From NCBI RefSeq assembly GCF_946151075.1, contig NZ_CAMGZB010000001.1:1974001-2038000 (forward strand): DNA of 64,000 nt, given 5' to 3'. The notes beneath the pieces were generated by a model. The model worked only from the letters and a program-made list of their open reading frames with translations, was not told the DNA's origin and did not search any database. This document shows, piece by piece, positions 8,626 through 17,612 of this stretch (the first letter of the stretch is position 1; each line of letters begins with the position of its first letter). The stretch comes from Neobacillus sp. Marseille-Q6967 (lineage in GTDB: Bacteria; Bacillota; Bacilli; Bacillales; Cytobacillaceae). Made by a program: the position numbers and the translations under genes.

Positions 8626-9690
8626 ATGTATTTTCTTGCCTTGTTAGTTTGTTTTATCGTCTCAATTCTTATTACTCCGCTTGTTAAAAAATTTGCCTAT
8701 CGGATCGGGGCAACCGACAAACCAAATCATCGAAAGGTTCACCAAGCTACAATGCCGCGATTAGGCGGTCTGGCCATCTATATTAGTTTTCTTGTAGGAA
8801 TCTTTATGTTAAATCCGGAAACTCCAGCCTCATTTGCGATATTGCTCGGAAGTCTCATCATCGTTATTACTGGAATTTGCGATGATTTGTTTGAACTGTC
8901 CGCAAAGATTAAATTGATGGGTCAGTTAGCAGCTGCCCTTACAGTCGTATTTTTTGGCGACATCCAGGTTAATTTTATAAACCTGCCTTTTGGTGCACAG
9001 TTAGAATTTGGATTATTAAGTATTCCTTTTACGATTTTCTGGATTGTAGGGATTACAAATGCCATTAATTTAATTGACGGTCTTGATGGACTGGCTGCCG
9101 GAGTATCTTCAATTGCTTTATTTACTATTTCTGGGATGGCTTTAATTCAAGGAAACATGTATGTGGTTGCTGTAGGTACGATTGTTTTAATGAGTACACT
9201 TGGATTTTTATTTTATAATTTCCATCCTGCAAGCATCTTTATGGGAGATACGGGGGCATTATTTCTAGGTTTTATTATTTCGGTTTTGTCATTACTTGGG
9301 TACAAAAATGTTACATTTATCAGCTTTATAATCCCTGTGATCATTCTTGGCGTTCCGATTTCAGATACCATCTTTGCTATATTACGCCGAATCATTAATA
9401 ACCAGCCTTTAGGTGCCCCAGATAAGTCCCATTTACATCATTGCATGCTGAGAATGGGATATTCCCACCGGCAAACCGTATTGATTATCTATGCAATGGC
9501 AGCATTTTTTGGGCTGGTAGCCGTTATTTATTCACAGGCGAAAATTGGCGGAGCTATTTTCTTAATTGGTGTTGTGATTTTATTAATTGAATTGATTGCT
9601 GAAAAAATTGGTCTTATGGGAAAAGACTTTCACCCATTATTAAAATTCTTTCGCAGCCTGAGATTTGCAACAGCAAAAAATCGTTCATAA
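8626..9690 (+). CDS. Undecaprenyl-phosphate GlcNAc-1-phosphate transferase (TagO/WecA family), copy 2
   Basis: A 354-residue paralogue of the upstream enzyme with all the same motifs: ATDKPNHRKVH, the CDD loop, NLIDGLDGLAAG, FMGDTGALFLG and HLHHCML. The catalytic residues are intact, so it should be active. I place the start at 8626 because AGGAGG (8613-8618) sits eight bases before it; the ATG at 8596 in the same frame lacks such a site. Closely matching sequence in the same orientation points to tandem duplication. The two copies may serve different glycans (teichoic acid and the rhamnose-containing polymer), but nothing here proves that. Confidence 0.9.
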   Translation: MYFLALLVCFIVSILITPLVKKFAYRIGATDKPNHRKVHQATMPRLGGLAIYISFLVGIFMLNPETPASFAILLGSLIIVITGICDDLFELSAKIKLMGQLAAALTVVFFGDIQVNFINLPFGAQLEFGLLSIPFTIFWIVGITNAINLIDGLDGLAAGVSSIALFTISGMALIQGNMYVVAVGTIVLMSTLGFLFYNFHPASIFMGDTGALFLGFIISVLSLLGYKNVTFISFIIPVIILGVPISDTIFAILRRIINNQPLGAPDKSHLHHCMLRMGYSHRQTVLIIYAMAAFFGLVAVIYSQAKIGGAIFLIGVVILLIELIAEKIGLMGKDFHPLLKFFRSLRFATAKNRS

Positions 9691-9691
9691 C

Positions 9692-9747
9692 AAAAGAGGC
9701 TGACTCAAAAAGGCACGTTCTGTGTCCTTTTGGTTCAGCCTCTTTTG
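9692..9747. terminator. Bidirectional terminator between tagO copy 2 and yvyE
   Basis: AAAAGAGGCTGA and TCAGCCTCTTTT form a long stem with A-run and T-run flanks, between two converging genes, so it can stop transcription from both sides. Confidence 0.85.
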
Positions 9748-9750
9748 GTT

Positions 9751-10392
9751 TTATACTCTAATATAATCTTCTTCCAAGTATACCTGTTCACCATTCTCTA
9801 AGGTACATTGACCGTTGGTAAGTTCAATCATCCAATCACTGAATTCTTGAACCTTGTCCTCATCCACATATGCCTCGATATCAACAATTTCAAGGTAATG
9901 AATTTCTTTAATTTTATATGCTGATGAACGCAGTTCTTTTTCAATTTTTCCAAGCCAGGTATAATCGATTTTTACATGGATGGTTTGAACGAGCCGTCGT
10001 TCGACGATACCGACCGCATCAAGGCCTTCAGAAGTGGATTTTCCGTAAGCACGGATTAATCCGCCGGCCCCTAATTTAATCCCGCCAAAATAGCGGGTGA
10101 CGACCACAACCGTGTCCTTTAGTTTTCGTTTTTTAAGAACCTCCAGGATAGGAACACCCGCCGTTCCGCTTGGTTCACCATCATCATTTGCTTTTTGAAT
10201 CTGATCATTCTCTCCGATCAGATAAGCAGAGCAATTATGAGTAGCATTCCAGTGTTTCTTTTTAATCACCTGAATAAATTCCTGGGCCTCTGCGTCTGTT
10301 TCGGCCCTTTTGATGTGTGCGATAAATCTAGATTTTTGAATAATGATTTCATGTTCCCCATATTCTTTAACTGTAAAATAACGCGGCAGCAT
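9751..10392 (-). CDS. yvyE: YigZ/IMPACT-family protein YvyE
   Basis: A 213-residue member of the UPF0029/IMPACT family, named YvyE in B. subtilis. Its N-terminal IMPACT domain has the signature FGGIKLGAGGLIRAYG (about residues 103-118), with the upstream ATHNCSAYLIG and DDGEPSGTAGVPIL segments. A small C-terminal ferredoxin-like domain (DUF1949) follows. Molecular function is not established; eukaryotic IMPACT proteins modulate translation control. AAAGGAG precedes the ATG. It points away from degS, as in B. subtilis. Confidence 0.9.
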   Translation of the reverse strand: MLPRYFTVKEYGEHEIIIQKSRFIAHIKRAETDAEAQEFIQVIKKKHWNATHNCSAYLIGENDQIQKANDDGEPSGTAGVPILEVLKKRKLKDTVVVVTRYFGGIKLGAGGLIRAYGKSTSEGLDAVGIVERRLVQTIHVKIDYTWLGKIEKELRSSAYKIKEIHYLEIVDIEAYVDEDKVQEFSDWMIELTNGQCTLENGEQVYLEEDYIRV

Positions 10393-10460
10393 ATTGAACT
10401 CCTTTCCAACTTTCTTACTATTATCATGTGTTGTATTGTTCGTGTAATATAACTTTAATA

Positions 10461-10487
10461 TTGAAGTCTAAAATCCCGTGTTATAAT
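10461..10487 (+). promoter_or_regulatory. Possible promoter upstream of degS
   Basis: TTGAAG (10461-10466) and TATAAT (10482-10487) are spaced by 15 bp, slightly short for sigma-A. They sit about 170 bp before degS in the divergent yvyE-degS gap. Confidence 0.4.
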
Positions 10488-10657
10488 TAATAATGCCTAA
10501 GTAGTGAAAAAACAACTACTCTTAAAGTAATAGATTAATATCCAACATTATACTACTAATAAGCTGGAAGTTGGGAAAATTTTCGGTTTCATGCTTAGGA
10601 ATAGTAAAATGTACCAATTCGCGATACACTATATAAAAGGTCAATCTGGAGGAAGTT

Positions 10658-11803
10658 ATGGCTAAAATTCAGAAGATTGATATCAAGTCAATTGATGAAA
10701 TTCGTGAAGAAATGATTGATACCGTCACGAGCAGTAAAGGTGATATATTTCGAATTAGTGAACAATGCCGACAAGATTATAACAATATGACCGAGGAACT
10801 AAGCAATATTAAAGACATGATGATTAAACTCATTGAAGAAGAACAGCGTCTTGAAGAGCAAGTTCTTAAGGCTCGTTTAACCTTATCTGAACTAAGTGTA
10901 AATTTCAAGGCATATTCTGAAGCTGAAGTTCGGGAGGCCTATGAAAAAGCCCACCAGCTTCAAATGGATTTATCGATTAACTGGCAATTTAAAAAGCAGT
11001 TATTAGATAAGCGGGACGATCTTGAGCGCAGACTTTTAGGATTAGAGGAAACGATTAACCGTGCGGATCAGCTGATCTCGCAATTTTCTGTGGTCATGAA
11101 TTACTTAATGAGTGATTTAAAACTGATGGGTGAAGAGTTACAAAATGCAAAGGCCAAACAGGACTTTGGGTTAAAAATCATTGAGGCCCAGGAAGAAGAG
11201 CGGAAGCGGCTGTCGCGGGAAATTCATGACGGTCCTGCTCAAATGCTTGCCAATGTGATTATGCGTTCCGATCTAGTCGATCGTGTTTACCGTGAAGAAG
11301 GGCCTGAAGAGGCGTTTAAAGAGATTCATAGTTTTAAAAAAATGGTTCGAGCAGCTCTTTATGAGGTGCGGAGAATTATCTATGACCTTCGTCCGATGGC
11401 ATTAGATGATTTAGGTCTTGTCCCGACCCTCAGAAAATATTTACAAACTATCGAAGAATATCATAACCACTCTAAAATTGAATTTATTAATCTGGGCTCG
11501 GAAATGAGGCTTCCAACCAAATATGAGGTGGCTTTATTCCGAATGATCCAGGAATCCGTACAAAACGCATTAAAACATGCAAACGCCTGCGTGATTACGG
11601 TCAAGCTGGAAATGACTTCAGCTTTTATTAAGGTGACCGTTAAAGATAATGGAGTTGGATTTGATCTTAATCAAAAAAAGCCAGAGTCCTTTGGAATTAT
11701 TGGGATGAAGGAACGTGTGGATTTGCTTGATGGAGAAATTACGATTGATTCAAAACTTGGAAAAGGGACGACCGTAACGGTTCAGGTTCCATTGACATCT
11801 TAA
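10658..11803 (+). CDS. degS: Cytoplasmic sensor histidine kinase DegS
   Basis: A 381-residue soluble kinase that phosphorylates DegU, controlling exoenzymes, competence, motility and biofilm formation in Bacillus. No membrane segment is seen. The N-terminal 170 residues are helical and coiled-coil rich (DegS sensor domain). The phosphoacceptor is His190 in SREIHDGPAQML (HisKA_3). The ATP-binding domain has the N box (QESVQNALKHA), DNGVGFD and GIIGMKERV-GKGTTV motifs. GGAGG precedes the ATG. degU follows 36 bases downstream. Confidence 0.96.
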   Translation: MAKIQKIDIKSIDEIREEMIDTVTSSKGDIFRISEQCRQDYNNMTEELSNIKDMMIKLIEEEQRLEEQVLKARLTLSELSVNFKAYSEAEVREAYEKAHQLQMDLSINWQFKKQLLDKRDDLERRLLGLEETINRADQLISQFSVVMNYLMSDLKLMGEELQNAKAKQDFGLKIIEAQEEERKRLSREIHDGPAQMLANVIMRSDLVDRVYREEGPEEAFKEIHSFKKMVRAALYEVRRIIYDLRPMALDDLGLVPTLRKYLQTIEEYHNHSKIEFINLGSEMRLPTKYEVALFRMIQESVQNALKHANACVITVKLEMTSAFIKVTVKDNGVGFDLNQKKPESFGIIGMKERVDLLDGEITIDSKLGKGTTVTVQVPLTS

Positions 11804-11839
11804 TAAAAATTTGAAAACAACTATTAAGGGGGTAATACC

Positions 11840-12523
11840 ATGACTACCAAAATTGCTATTATTGACGACCATCAATTATTCAGAGAAGGGGTTAAACGAA
11901 TCCTGGAGTTTGAAAAATCATTTCAAGTTATCGCTGAGGGCGATGATGGCGGGGATGCAGTTAAAATCGTGAATGCATACGATCCAGATGTTGTGATCAT
12001 GGATATTAATATGCCGCATGTTAATGGGATTGAAGCAACCCGTGAATTGGTAGAGAAGTTCCCGGAGACCAAAATTATTATCCTATCCATACATGATGAC
12101 GAAAACTATGTAACCCATGCACTTCAAACAGGTGCAAAAGGCTATCTATTAAAAGAAATGGACGCAGATGCACTTATTGATGCGGTTCGTGTCGTTGCGG
12201 ATGGCGGCTGCTACTTGCATCCGAAGGTAACTCATAACCTAGTGAATGAATACCGTAAGCTGACAGCTGGGCGCTCCGGAGGCGGCACAATGGTTCAAAC
12301 TATTGAAATTCGCCGACCATTGCACCTGCTGACACGTCGTGAATGTGAAGTATTGCAAATGCTGGCTGATGGAAAAAGCAACCGCGGTATCGGGGAAGCA
12401 CTATTTATCAGTGAGAAAACCGTTAAAAACCATGTATCGAACATTCTGCAAAAAATGAACGTAAATGACCGGACACAAGCCGTTGTCGTTGCCATCAAAA
12501 ACGGCTGGGTAGAGGTTCGCTAA
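11840..12523 (+). CDS. degU: Two-component response regulator DegU
   Basis: A 227-residue NarL/FixJ-type regulator. The receiver domain has the acidic pair DD (residues 9-10), phosphoacceptor Asp55 in IMDINMP and the conserved Lys of LLKEMD. The C-terminal LuxR-type helix-turn-helix carries [22 protein letters not shown] and [20 protein letters not shown] precedes the ATG. It is the cognate partner of DegS. In B. subtilis DegU also has its own promoter; none was identified in the short gap here. Confidence 0.97.
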   Translation: MTTKIAIIDDHQLFREGVKRILEFEKSFQVIAEGDDGGDAVKIVNAYDPDVVIMDINMPHVNGIEATRELVEKFPETKIIILSIHDDENYVTHALQTGAKGYLLKEMDADALIDAVRVVADGGCYLHPKVTHNLVNEYRKLTAGRSGGGTMVQTIEIRRPLHLLTRRECEVLQMLADGKSNRGIGEALFISEKTVKNHVSNILQKMNVNDRTQAVVVAIKNGWVEVR

Positions 12524-12527
12524 TATC

Positions 12528-12558
12528 AAAACACGCTCTTTATAAGGGGCGTGTTTTT
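12528..12558 (+). terminator. Terminator after degU
   Basis: ACACGCTC and GGGCGTGT form the stem (one G-T pair), followed by a T run. Confidence 0.8.
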
Positions 12559-12631
12559 ATGTATTCTTTTAAAATAATCTTTTTTAATATACAATAGGAT
12601 AGCAATTATAAAATAAGGATGGTTTTTCTTT

Positions 12632-13471
12632 ATGAAAACGGCAGTTGTCACGGATAGTACAGCATACATACCAAAAGAAATACGTGATACATTACATATT
12701 CAGATGATCCCGTTAAACGTCATTTTTGGTGACGAAGTGTTTCAAGAGGAAGTGGATATTTCAGCATCGCAGTTTTATCGGGAGGTAAAAGAAAGAGAGC
12801 TTCCTAAGACTTCACAGCCTCCTATCGGTCAATTTGTGGAATTGTTTGAGCGGTTGTCCAAGGAATATGACGCGGTCATCAGTATCCATCTCTCAAGCGG
12901 AATCAGCGGTACCTACGCGGGGGCGGTTACAGCGGGTACAATGGTCGAAGGGATTAAAGTGTACCCGTTTGATTCTGAAATCAGCTGCATGGTCCAAGGG
13001 TTTTATGCTTTAGAAGCAGCAAAAATGGCTTTAAACGGAGAAGAACCAGACCGGATCATCTCAAGGCTTACAGAATTAAAAACAACGGCACGGGCCTATT
13101 TTATGGTGGATGACTTAACACACCTTCAAAGAGGCGGCCGACTTTCTAGTGCACAAGCCATTATCGGCAGCTTACTCCAGGTGAAACCTTTGCTCCATTT
13201 TGAGGATAAAGTCATCGTTCCATTTGAAAAAATCCGTACCCGGAAAAAGGCAATGAAAAGGATTGTCGACCTTCTAGGGGAGGATGCTGCAAGCGGCCAG
13301 CCGTACCAAGCGGTGATTATTCATGCCAACCGTGAACAGGAGGCCTTTGATTGGAAACGAGAGCTGGAAGCATTGTATCCTAATGTTGAGTTCACTATTA
13401 GTTATTTTGGAGCTGTCATTGGTACCCATCTAGGTGAAGGTGCGATGGGGCTTGGCTGGATGAAAAAATAA
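12632..13471 (+). CDS. degV: DegV-family fatty-acid-binding protein
   Basis: A 279-residue DegV/EDD-fold protein. Family members bind a long-chain fatty acid and act in fatty-acid kinase (FakA-FakB) systems. The family features are the N-terminal VVTDSTAYIP strand, TSQPPIGQF near residue 66, the ligand-contact loop HLSSGISGTY near 90 and LTHLQRGGRLSSAQA near 166. It follows degU as in B. subtilis, but with its own start region after a terminator. No kinase partner is visible nearby. Confidence 0.93.
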   Translation: MKTAVVTDSTAYIPKEIRDTLHIQMIPLNVIFGDEVFQEEVDISASQFYREVKERELPKTSQPPIGQFVELFERLSKEYDAVISIHLSSGISGTYAGAVTAGTMVEGIKVYPFDSEISCMVQGFYALEAAKMALNGEEPDRIISRLTELKTTARAYFMVDDLTHLQRGGRLSSAQAIIGSLLQVKPLLHFEDKVIVPFEKIRTRKKAMKRIVDLLGEDAASGQPYQAVIIHANREQEAFDWKRELEALYPNVEFTISYFGAVIGTHLGEGAMGLGWMKK

Positions 13472-13480
13472 TTGAAATAC

Positions 13481-13513
13481 TTACCACTTCCATTTTATGG
13501 AGTGGTAATTTTT
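13481..13513 (+). terminator. Terminator after degV
   Basis: TTACCACT and AGTGGTAA pair around TCCATTTTATGG, followed by a T run. Confidence 0.85.
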
Positions 13514-13715
13514 TTGTTAAAAAGAGGCGTATATCCAAACGAAATCCGCCGATTGCTAGAACAAGTCAGATGAAATAAACGACCCAGTTTAGCAAAGATA
13601 GACAAAGTTCACCAATTTTTCAAGAAAAATCTACATTTTTTTTTAAAACACAGAAGGTATCCGCTTCAGGTATGTAGAATTACCTAAAAAAATACCTAAA
13701 AGGAGTGACGATTGT

Positions 13716-14664
13716 TTGGAAATAAAAAGAATAACACCTCCATATAGACGAAGCAACGGAGGCTGTAGACAGAAGAATCATTCCCGGTCACTATAAAAAA
13801 CAAGAAGTCGAAATCAGTTTGGCCAAAAGAAGAGCTGGGCACTGGGGAGAGATCGTTTTAAATATTTATCTAAAAGAACTTCCAGCGGACAAATACTACA
13901 TCTTTCATGACCTCCAGTTAAACATAAACGGTACCTACTTTCAAATCGATTTCCTCTTACTTTCTACTATTTATCACCTTATAATTGAAGCCAAAAATAT
14001 CTCCGGAACGTTAACCTTTGATAAGGATTTTAAGCAGCTTATCCGTCTGGAGGATGGGGAAGTTTTTGAAGATCCCCGAATACAGGCAAATCGAAATCAG
14101 AATCTCCTTAAACGATTCCTTATAAGTCATGGACTCCATTTTGCCCCTATAGAACAAACTGTATTTTTCAGTAATGTAAAAACGAAATTGCAGGCTGCCC
14201 CAGGAAATCAAACGGATTTTAGCAGAGTTTGTAAAGCGAGAGAAATCTTCCAGAAAATCCACCACTTTGAATCAATCTATCACCAAGAAAAACTAAAACA
14301 TTCTCAAATTGAGAATCTATGTGATCTTTTCCTTAGTCAACATAGTCCATTAACAATAAATATTCTCAAGGAATTTGATATCGCTCAAGATGCAATTCGT
14401 ACTGGAGTTTGCTGTCCAAGCTGCTCTTGCCTCCCAATGGTTTATGTAAAAGGGAAATGGGTTTGCCTTGTATGTCACAAAATATCAAGGGATGCTTTTA
14501 TCGAAGGTGTTCATGATTATTTCTATCTAATCAAACCAACCATCACGAATCAAGAATTTAAAGAATTTTTCCACATCCCAAACGGTAACATCGCCCAAAA
14601 GAAACTTGCTAAATCGGGTTTAAATTTTTCCGGGAAAAACAAAGGCCGGATTTATTTCAAATAG
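13716..14664 (+). pseudogene. NERD-domain (nuclease-related) protein, 5' frameshift
   Basis: The body (TTG at 13819 to 14664, 281 codons) is a NERD-domain protein: GHWGEIVLNIYLKELP, YIFHDLQL, FQIDFLLLS and the nuclease-like IIEAKNISG. A C4 zinc ribbon (CCPSCSC ... CLVC) follows near residues 195-220. The open frame extends upstream of 13819 as HIDEATEAVDRRIIPGHYKK, which looks like the usual NERD N-terminus, until a stop near 13723. The ribosome site AAAAGGAG (13698-13705) is followed by TTG at 13716 starting LEIKRITPPYRR in another frame. Joining the two near 13745 recovers a normal N-terminus, so a one-base frame change is inferred. Translation from TTG 13819 has no ribosome site. Function of the family is unproven. 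Confidence 0.6.
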
Positions 14665-14674
14665 GAGGTCCAAC

Positions 14675-16162
14675 ATGCGATTTGAAATAAAAGAAAATAT
14701 ACTAATACCCAGCCTAAACAAAGAAAATACACTCCCTATCTCACAAATCCAAAAGATTCCTCAGCCGCCGTTGAATCCTGCCTACCCATATAACTCAGAC
14801 CTTCAACTGCTTCTCACTGGCAAGCAGCTTCTACTTGATGATATCCCCCTCCCCTTGAATGAAATTCAATCCCATTATGAAAATGGGTATGTCACCTATC
14901 GAAAAGGAATCAATACGAGTAATAAGATGCCTGTTTGTGTTCGCTGTGGCAATAAGGATCCGCAATGGTTTGGAACATTTCCTTGTGCAAGATGCGGAGA
15001 GAATTGTTTGTACTGCAGAAAATGTCTGATGATGGGGAGAATTTCCGCCTGCACTCCGCTCATTGTCTGGAATGGCCCTACACAAGAGCATGCATTCACA
15101 AAACACATCTTAGAATGGAATGGGCAGCTATCAGACGGGCAGCAAGCGGCCTCAAGCAGGGTAACTGAAGCCATTCAGCAAAATCAAGAACTTCTTGTTT
15201 GGGCAGTATGTGGAGCGGGCAAGACTGAGGTTCTTTTTGCAGGTGTGGAGGCAGCCCTTGCTGCTCAAAAAAGAGTCTGCATCAGTACACCGCGAACGGA
15301 TGTAGTGCTTGAGCTTACGCCGAGGCTAAAAGCCGCATTTCCAAACATTACGGTTGCCTCACTTTATGGAGGGAGTGAAGACCGGCATCTTTATGCACCG
15401 CTTACCATTGCGACCACCCATCAGCTGCTCAGGTTTTACCATGCATTTGATACCCTCATTTTAGATGAGGTAGATGCGTTTCCCTATACAGTCGATGAAT
15501 CCCTTCAATATGCAGCCACCCAGGCACGGAAGCCGGAATCCTCGATGATTTACCTGACAGCGACTCCCAACCCAAAATGGCAGCGGGAATGCCGAACAGG
15601 GAAGAGTGATTTCGTAACCATTCCAGCCCGATTCCACCGCCATCCTCTTCCGGTTCCAGACTTTCAATGGTGTGGCAATTGGCAAAAGCAACTTAAAAAA
15701 GATAGTCTTCCAACCAACTTCCTCAAATGGATCCGCCTAAGAATCCAGCAGCAAAAGCAGGTATTAATTTTTTTCCCGCATATCCCTTTAATGGAAAAAG
15801 CACTCCCTATTCTCCGAAAATATACACCTTATCTCAAAGCCGTCCATGCAGAAGACCCTGACCGAAAGGAAAAGGTCCAAAAAATGCGGAACAAAGAGCT
15901 AGCTTTATTGCTAACAACAACGATTCTGGAGAGGGGTGTTACTTTTCCTAATATTGATGTTGCGGTTTTGGGGGCAGAAGACGATATTTTTTCAGAGAGT
16001 GCGCTTGTCCAGATCGCAGGAAGGGCAGGCAGGAGCAGGGACTATCCAAACGGAGCAGTAACATTTTTTCATTATGGAAAAACCGAGGCCATGACCATGG
16101 CTAGAAAACAAATCATCACGATGAATCGGGAAGGAGTAAAGAGGGGGTTAATTCACTCATGA
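14675..16162 (+). CDS. comFA: Competence helicase/translocase ComFA
   Basis: A 495-residue DEAD-like ATPase thought to drive single-stranded DNA through the ComEC channel during transformation. The N-terminal C4 zinc module (CVRCGN ... CARCGENCLYCRKC, about residues 87-120) is characteristic of ComFA. It has Walker A AVCGAGKTE near 180, LDEVDAF as motif II near 265, LTATPN as motif III, and the motif VI region QIAGRAGRS near 446. AGGAGG precedes the ATG. Its last codons overlap comFC (ATGA). The comFB gene found between them in B. subtilis is absent. Confidence 0.95.
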   Translation: MRFEIKENILIPSLNKENTLPISQIQKIPQPPLNPAYPYNSDLQLLLTGKQLLLDDIPLPLNEIQSHYENGYVTYRKGINTSNKMPVCVRCGNKDPQWFGTFPCARCGENCLYCRKCLMMGRISACTPLIVWNGPTQEHAFTKHILEWNGQLSDGQQAASSRVTEAIQQNQELLVWAVCGAGKTEVLFAGVEAALAAQKRVCISTPRTDVVLELTPRLKAAFPNITVASLYGGSEDRHLYAPLTIATTHQLLRFYHAFDTLILDEVDAFPYTVDESLQYAATQARKPESSMIYLTATPNPKWQRECRTGKSDFVTIPARFHRHPLPVPDFQWCGNWQKQLKKDSLPTNFLKWIRLRIQQQKQVLIFFPHIPLMEKALPILRKYTPYLKAVHAEDPDRKEKVQKMRNKELALLLTTTILERGVTFPNIDVAVLGAEDDIFSESALVQIAGRAGRSRDYPNGAVTFFHYGKTEAMTMARKQIITMNREGVKRGLIHS

Positions 16163-16875
16163 GTTTATTTCCCTTAGATTATTGTCTAATTTGTCATGAA
16201 ATCATAAGGCCAAACATCAGCTGGCGAAGCATTTTTTCTACGGAAAACCAAGTGTTCGTTTGCCCAGACTGCGAAAAGAAGTTTGAAAAAATCGGCCCGA
16301 ACAGGTGCAAGACTTGTTGCCGGGATCTTCAACTTTTGGATGAGAAGTTTCAACAAAATGAAATCTGCAACGACTGTATACGGTGGGAAGAGGACCAAGA
16401 GTGGGCAGGGTATCTTGAAAAAAACACTTCCATTTTCTTATACAATGATTTTTTTAAAGAGGTATTGGCAAAATTTAAATTTCGCGGCGATTATCTTCTG
16501 GTTAAATATTTCGCCAATAATTTAAAAGAAACTTTGCAAAAAATAAATTCTGATTGTATTGTGCCGATTCCCTTAAGTAATGAACGCCTTTATGAAAGGG
16601 GATTTAATCAAGCAGAGGCACTTATTTTGGAAGCGGGCTATAAACCTGTATCCTTGTTGACAAGGTTGCACGCTGAAAAACAGTCGAAAAAGTCAAGAAC
16701 AGAACGAATCCATATCTCTCAAGTATTTCAGTTGGACAGCCATCAGGATGTTGAAGGGAAGAGTATCCTCATAGTAGATGACATTTATACGACTGGATCC
16801 ACGCTCAGGCATGCAGCTAAACTGTTAAAGGAAGCGGGGGCGGAAAAGATTCAATCCCTTACGCTGGCCCGCTGA
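16159..16875 (+). CDS. comFC: Competence protein ComFC (phosphoribosyltransferase fold)
   Basis: A 238-residue ComF/GntX-family protein that partners ComFA in DNA uptake. An N-terminal double zinc ribbon (CLICHEI ... CPDC, CKTCC ... CNDC) precedes a type I phosphoribosyltransferase domain with the PRPP loop SILIVDDIYTTGSTL (about residues 201-215) and the VPIPLSNERLYERGFNQA segment. The start overlaps the comFA stop, implying translational coupling. No terminator is evident in the five-base gap to the converging coat gene. Confidence 0.95.
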   Translation: MSLFPLDYCLICHEIIRPNISWRSIFSTENQVFVCPDCEKKFEKIGPNRCKTCCRDLQLLDEKFQQNEICNDCIRWEEDQEWAGYLEKNTSIFLYNDFFKEVLAKFKFRGDYLLVKYFANNLKETLQKINSDCIVPIPLSNERLYERGFNQAEALILEAGYKPVSLLTRLHAEKQSKKSRTERIHISQVFQLDSHQDVEGKSILIVDDIYTTGSTLRHAAKLLKEAGAEKIQSLTLAR

Positions 16876-16880
16876 TTCTA

Positions 16881-17378
16881 TTAAAATTTCATTCTAAGAG
16901 CTTTTTGGGCCATTTCAATATCATGTCCTAGCAGGCGGCCTAAGTCATAAGAAGGATAAAGTCCATTTTTGTACATGTAGTTATACACTCGTTCATGACC
17001 CTTAATTGCTGCATTTAGCTGTTTAGTCAGAACATTACGTAATGCTGGTGTTGCGGTTTCGGTAATAGCTACGCCGAGGTTACGGACCAATGATTTGGAA
17101 AGGGCCAGCAGATCGCCTGCATAAAAGCCGACATCTTCACGATAATCGTCTTCTTCTCTTCCCTGATAACCAGGTGCGGAAGGGTAAAATTTCATTAATT
17201 CTCTTAAATTTCCTTCAAGCTCATGGATACATTTCCGATAAAGCTCTTTTAATTCATTGTCAGGTACTTTATTAAAGGACAATTTTAATTTCATTAAACC
17301 GATTGATTGAAAGGCAACCAATTCATGCATTTCTAATGTTTCATGCCATGCGAGCGTTCTTCTTTCTTCTTGCTCCAT
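16881..17378 (-). CDS. CotF-family spore coat protein
   Basis: About 165 residues of the Coat_F family (relatives: CotF, YhcQ, YraD), ferritin-like four-helix proteins in spores. The family pattern is visible: HETLEMHELVAFQSIGLMKLK near the N-terminus and a second HERVYNYMYKNGLYPSYD repeat-like segment near the C-terminus. I prefer the ATG at 17378 because GGAGGAATCCCTG lies directly before it; an ATG at 17393 would add five residues and overlap that site. It supports a spore-forming host. It stands alone and converges on comFC. Confidence 0.8.
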   Translation of the reverse strand: MEQEERRTLAWHETLEMHELVAFQSIGLMKLKLSFNKVPDNELKELYRKCIHELEGNLRELMKFYPSAPGYQGREEDDYREDVGFYAGDLLALSKSLVRNLGVAITETATPALRNVLTKQLNAAIKGHERVYNYMYKNGLYPSYDLGRLLGHDIEMAQKALRMKF

Positions 17379-17508
17379 CAGGGATTCCTCCATTCACATT
17401 ATCATCACGTTTAACTTATTCTTAAAACATTTAAGTGGTAATTTGTCCCGGATAATAATAGACTGTTAGTAAAGAAAGGGTTTTCATTTTACTGCTATTT
17501 CCCCTGTG

Positions 17509-17532
17509 TATTTGTCAATAAATCGACAAATA
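17509..17532. repeat. Perfect 8-bp inverted repeat upstream of hpf
   Basis: TATTTGTC and GACAAATA are separated by eight bases, just upstream of the presumed sigma-B promoter of hpf. It could be an operator for an unidentified regulator. Confidence 0.4.
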
Positions 17533-17542
17533 ATTAATTTCC

Positions 17543-17568
17543 ATTTAAGCAGGATAATCATAGGGTAA
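17543..17568 (+). promoter_or_regulatory. Sigma-B type promoter of hpf
   Basis: ATTTAA (17543-17548) and GGGTAA (17563-17568) with 14 bp between fit the general-stress consensus GTTTAA-N12-15-GGGTAT. In B. subtilis hpf (yvyD) is a known sigma-B gene. The start codon lies 45 bp downstream. Confidence 0.6.
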
Positions 17569-17612
17569 AATAGAAATGTATTTACATAGGAATATAAAGG
17601 AGGAGTCCACAA

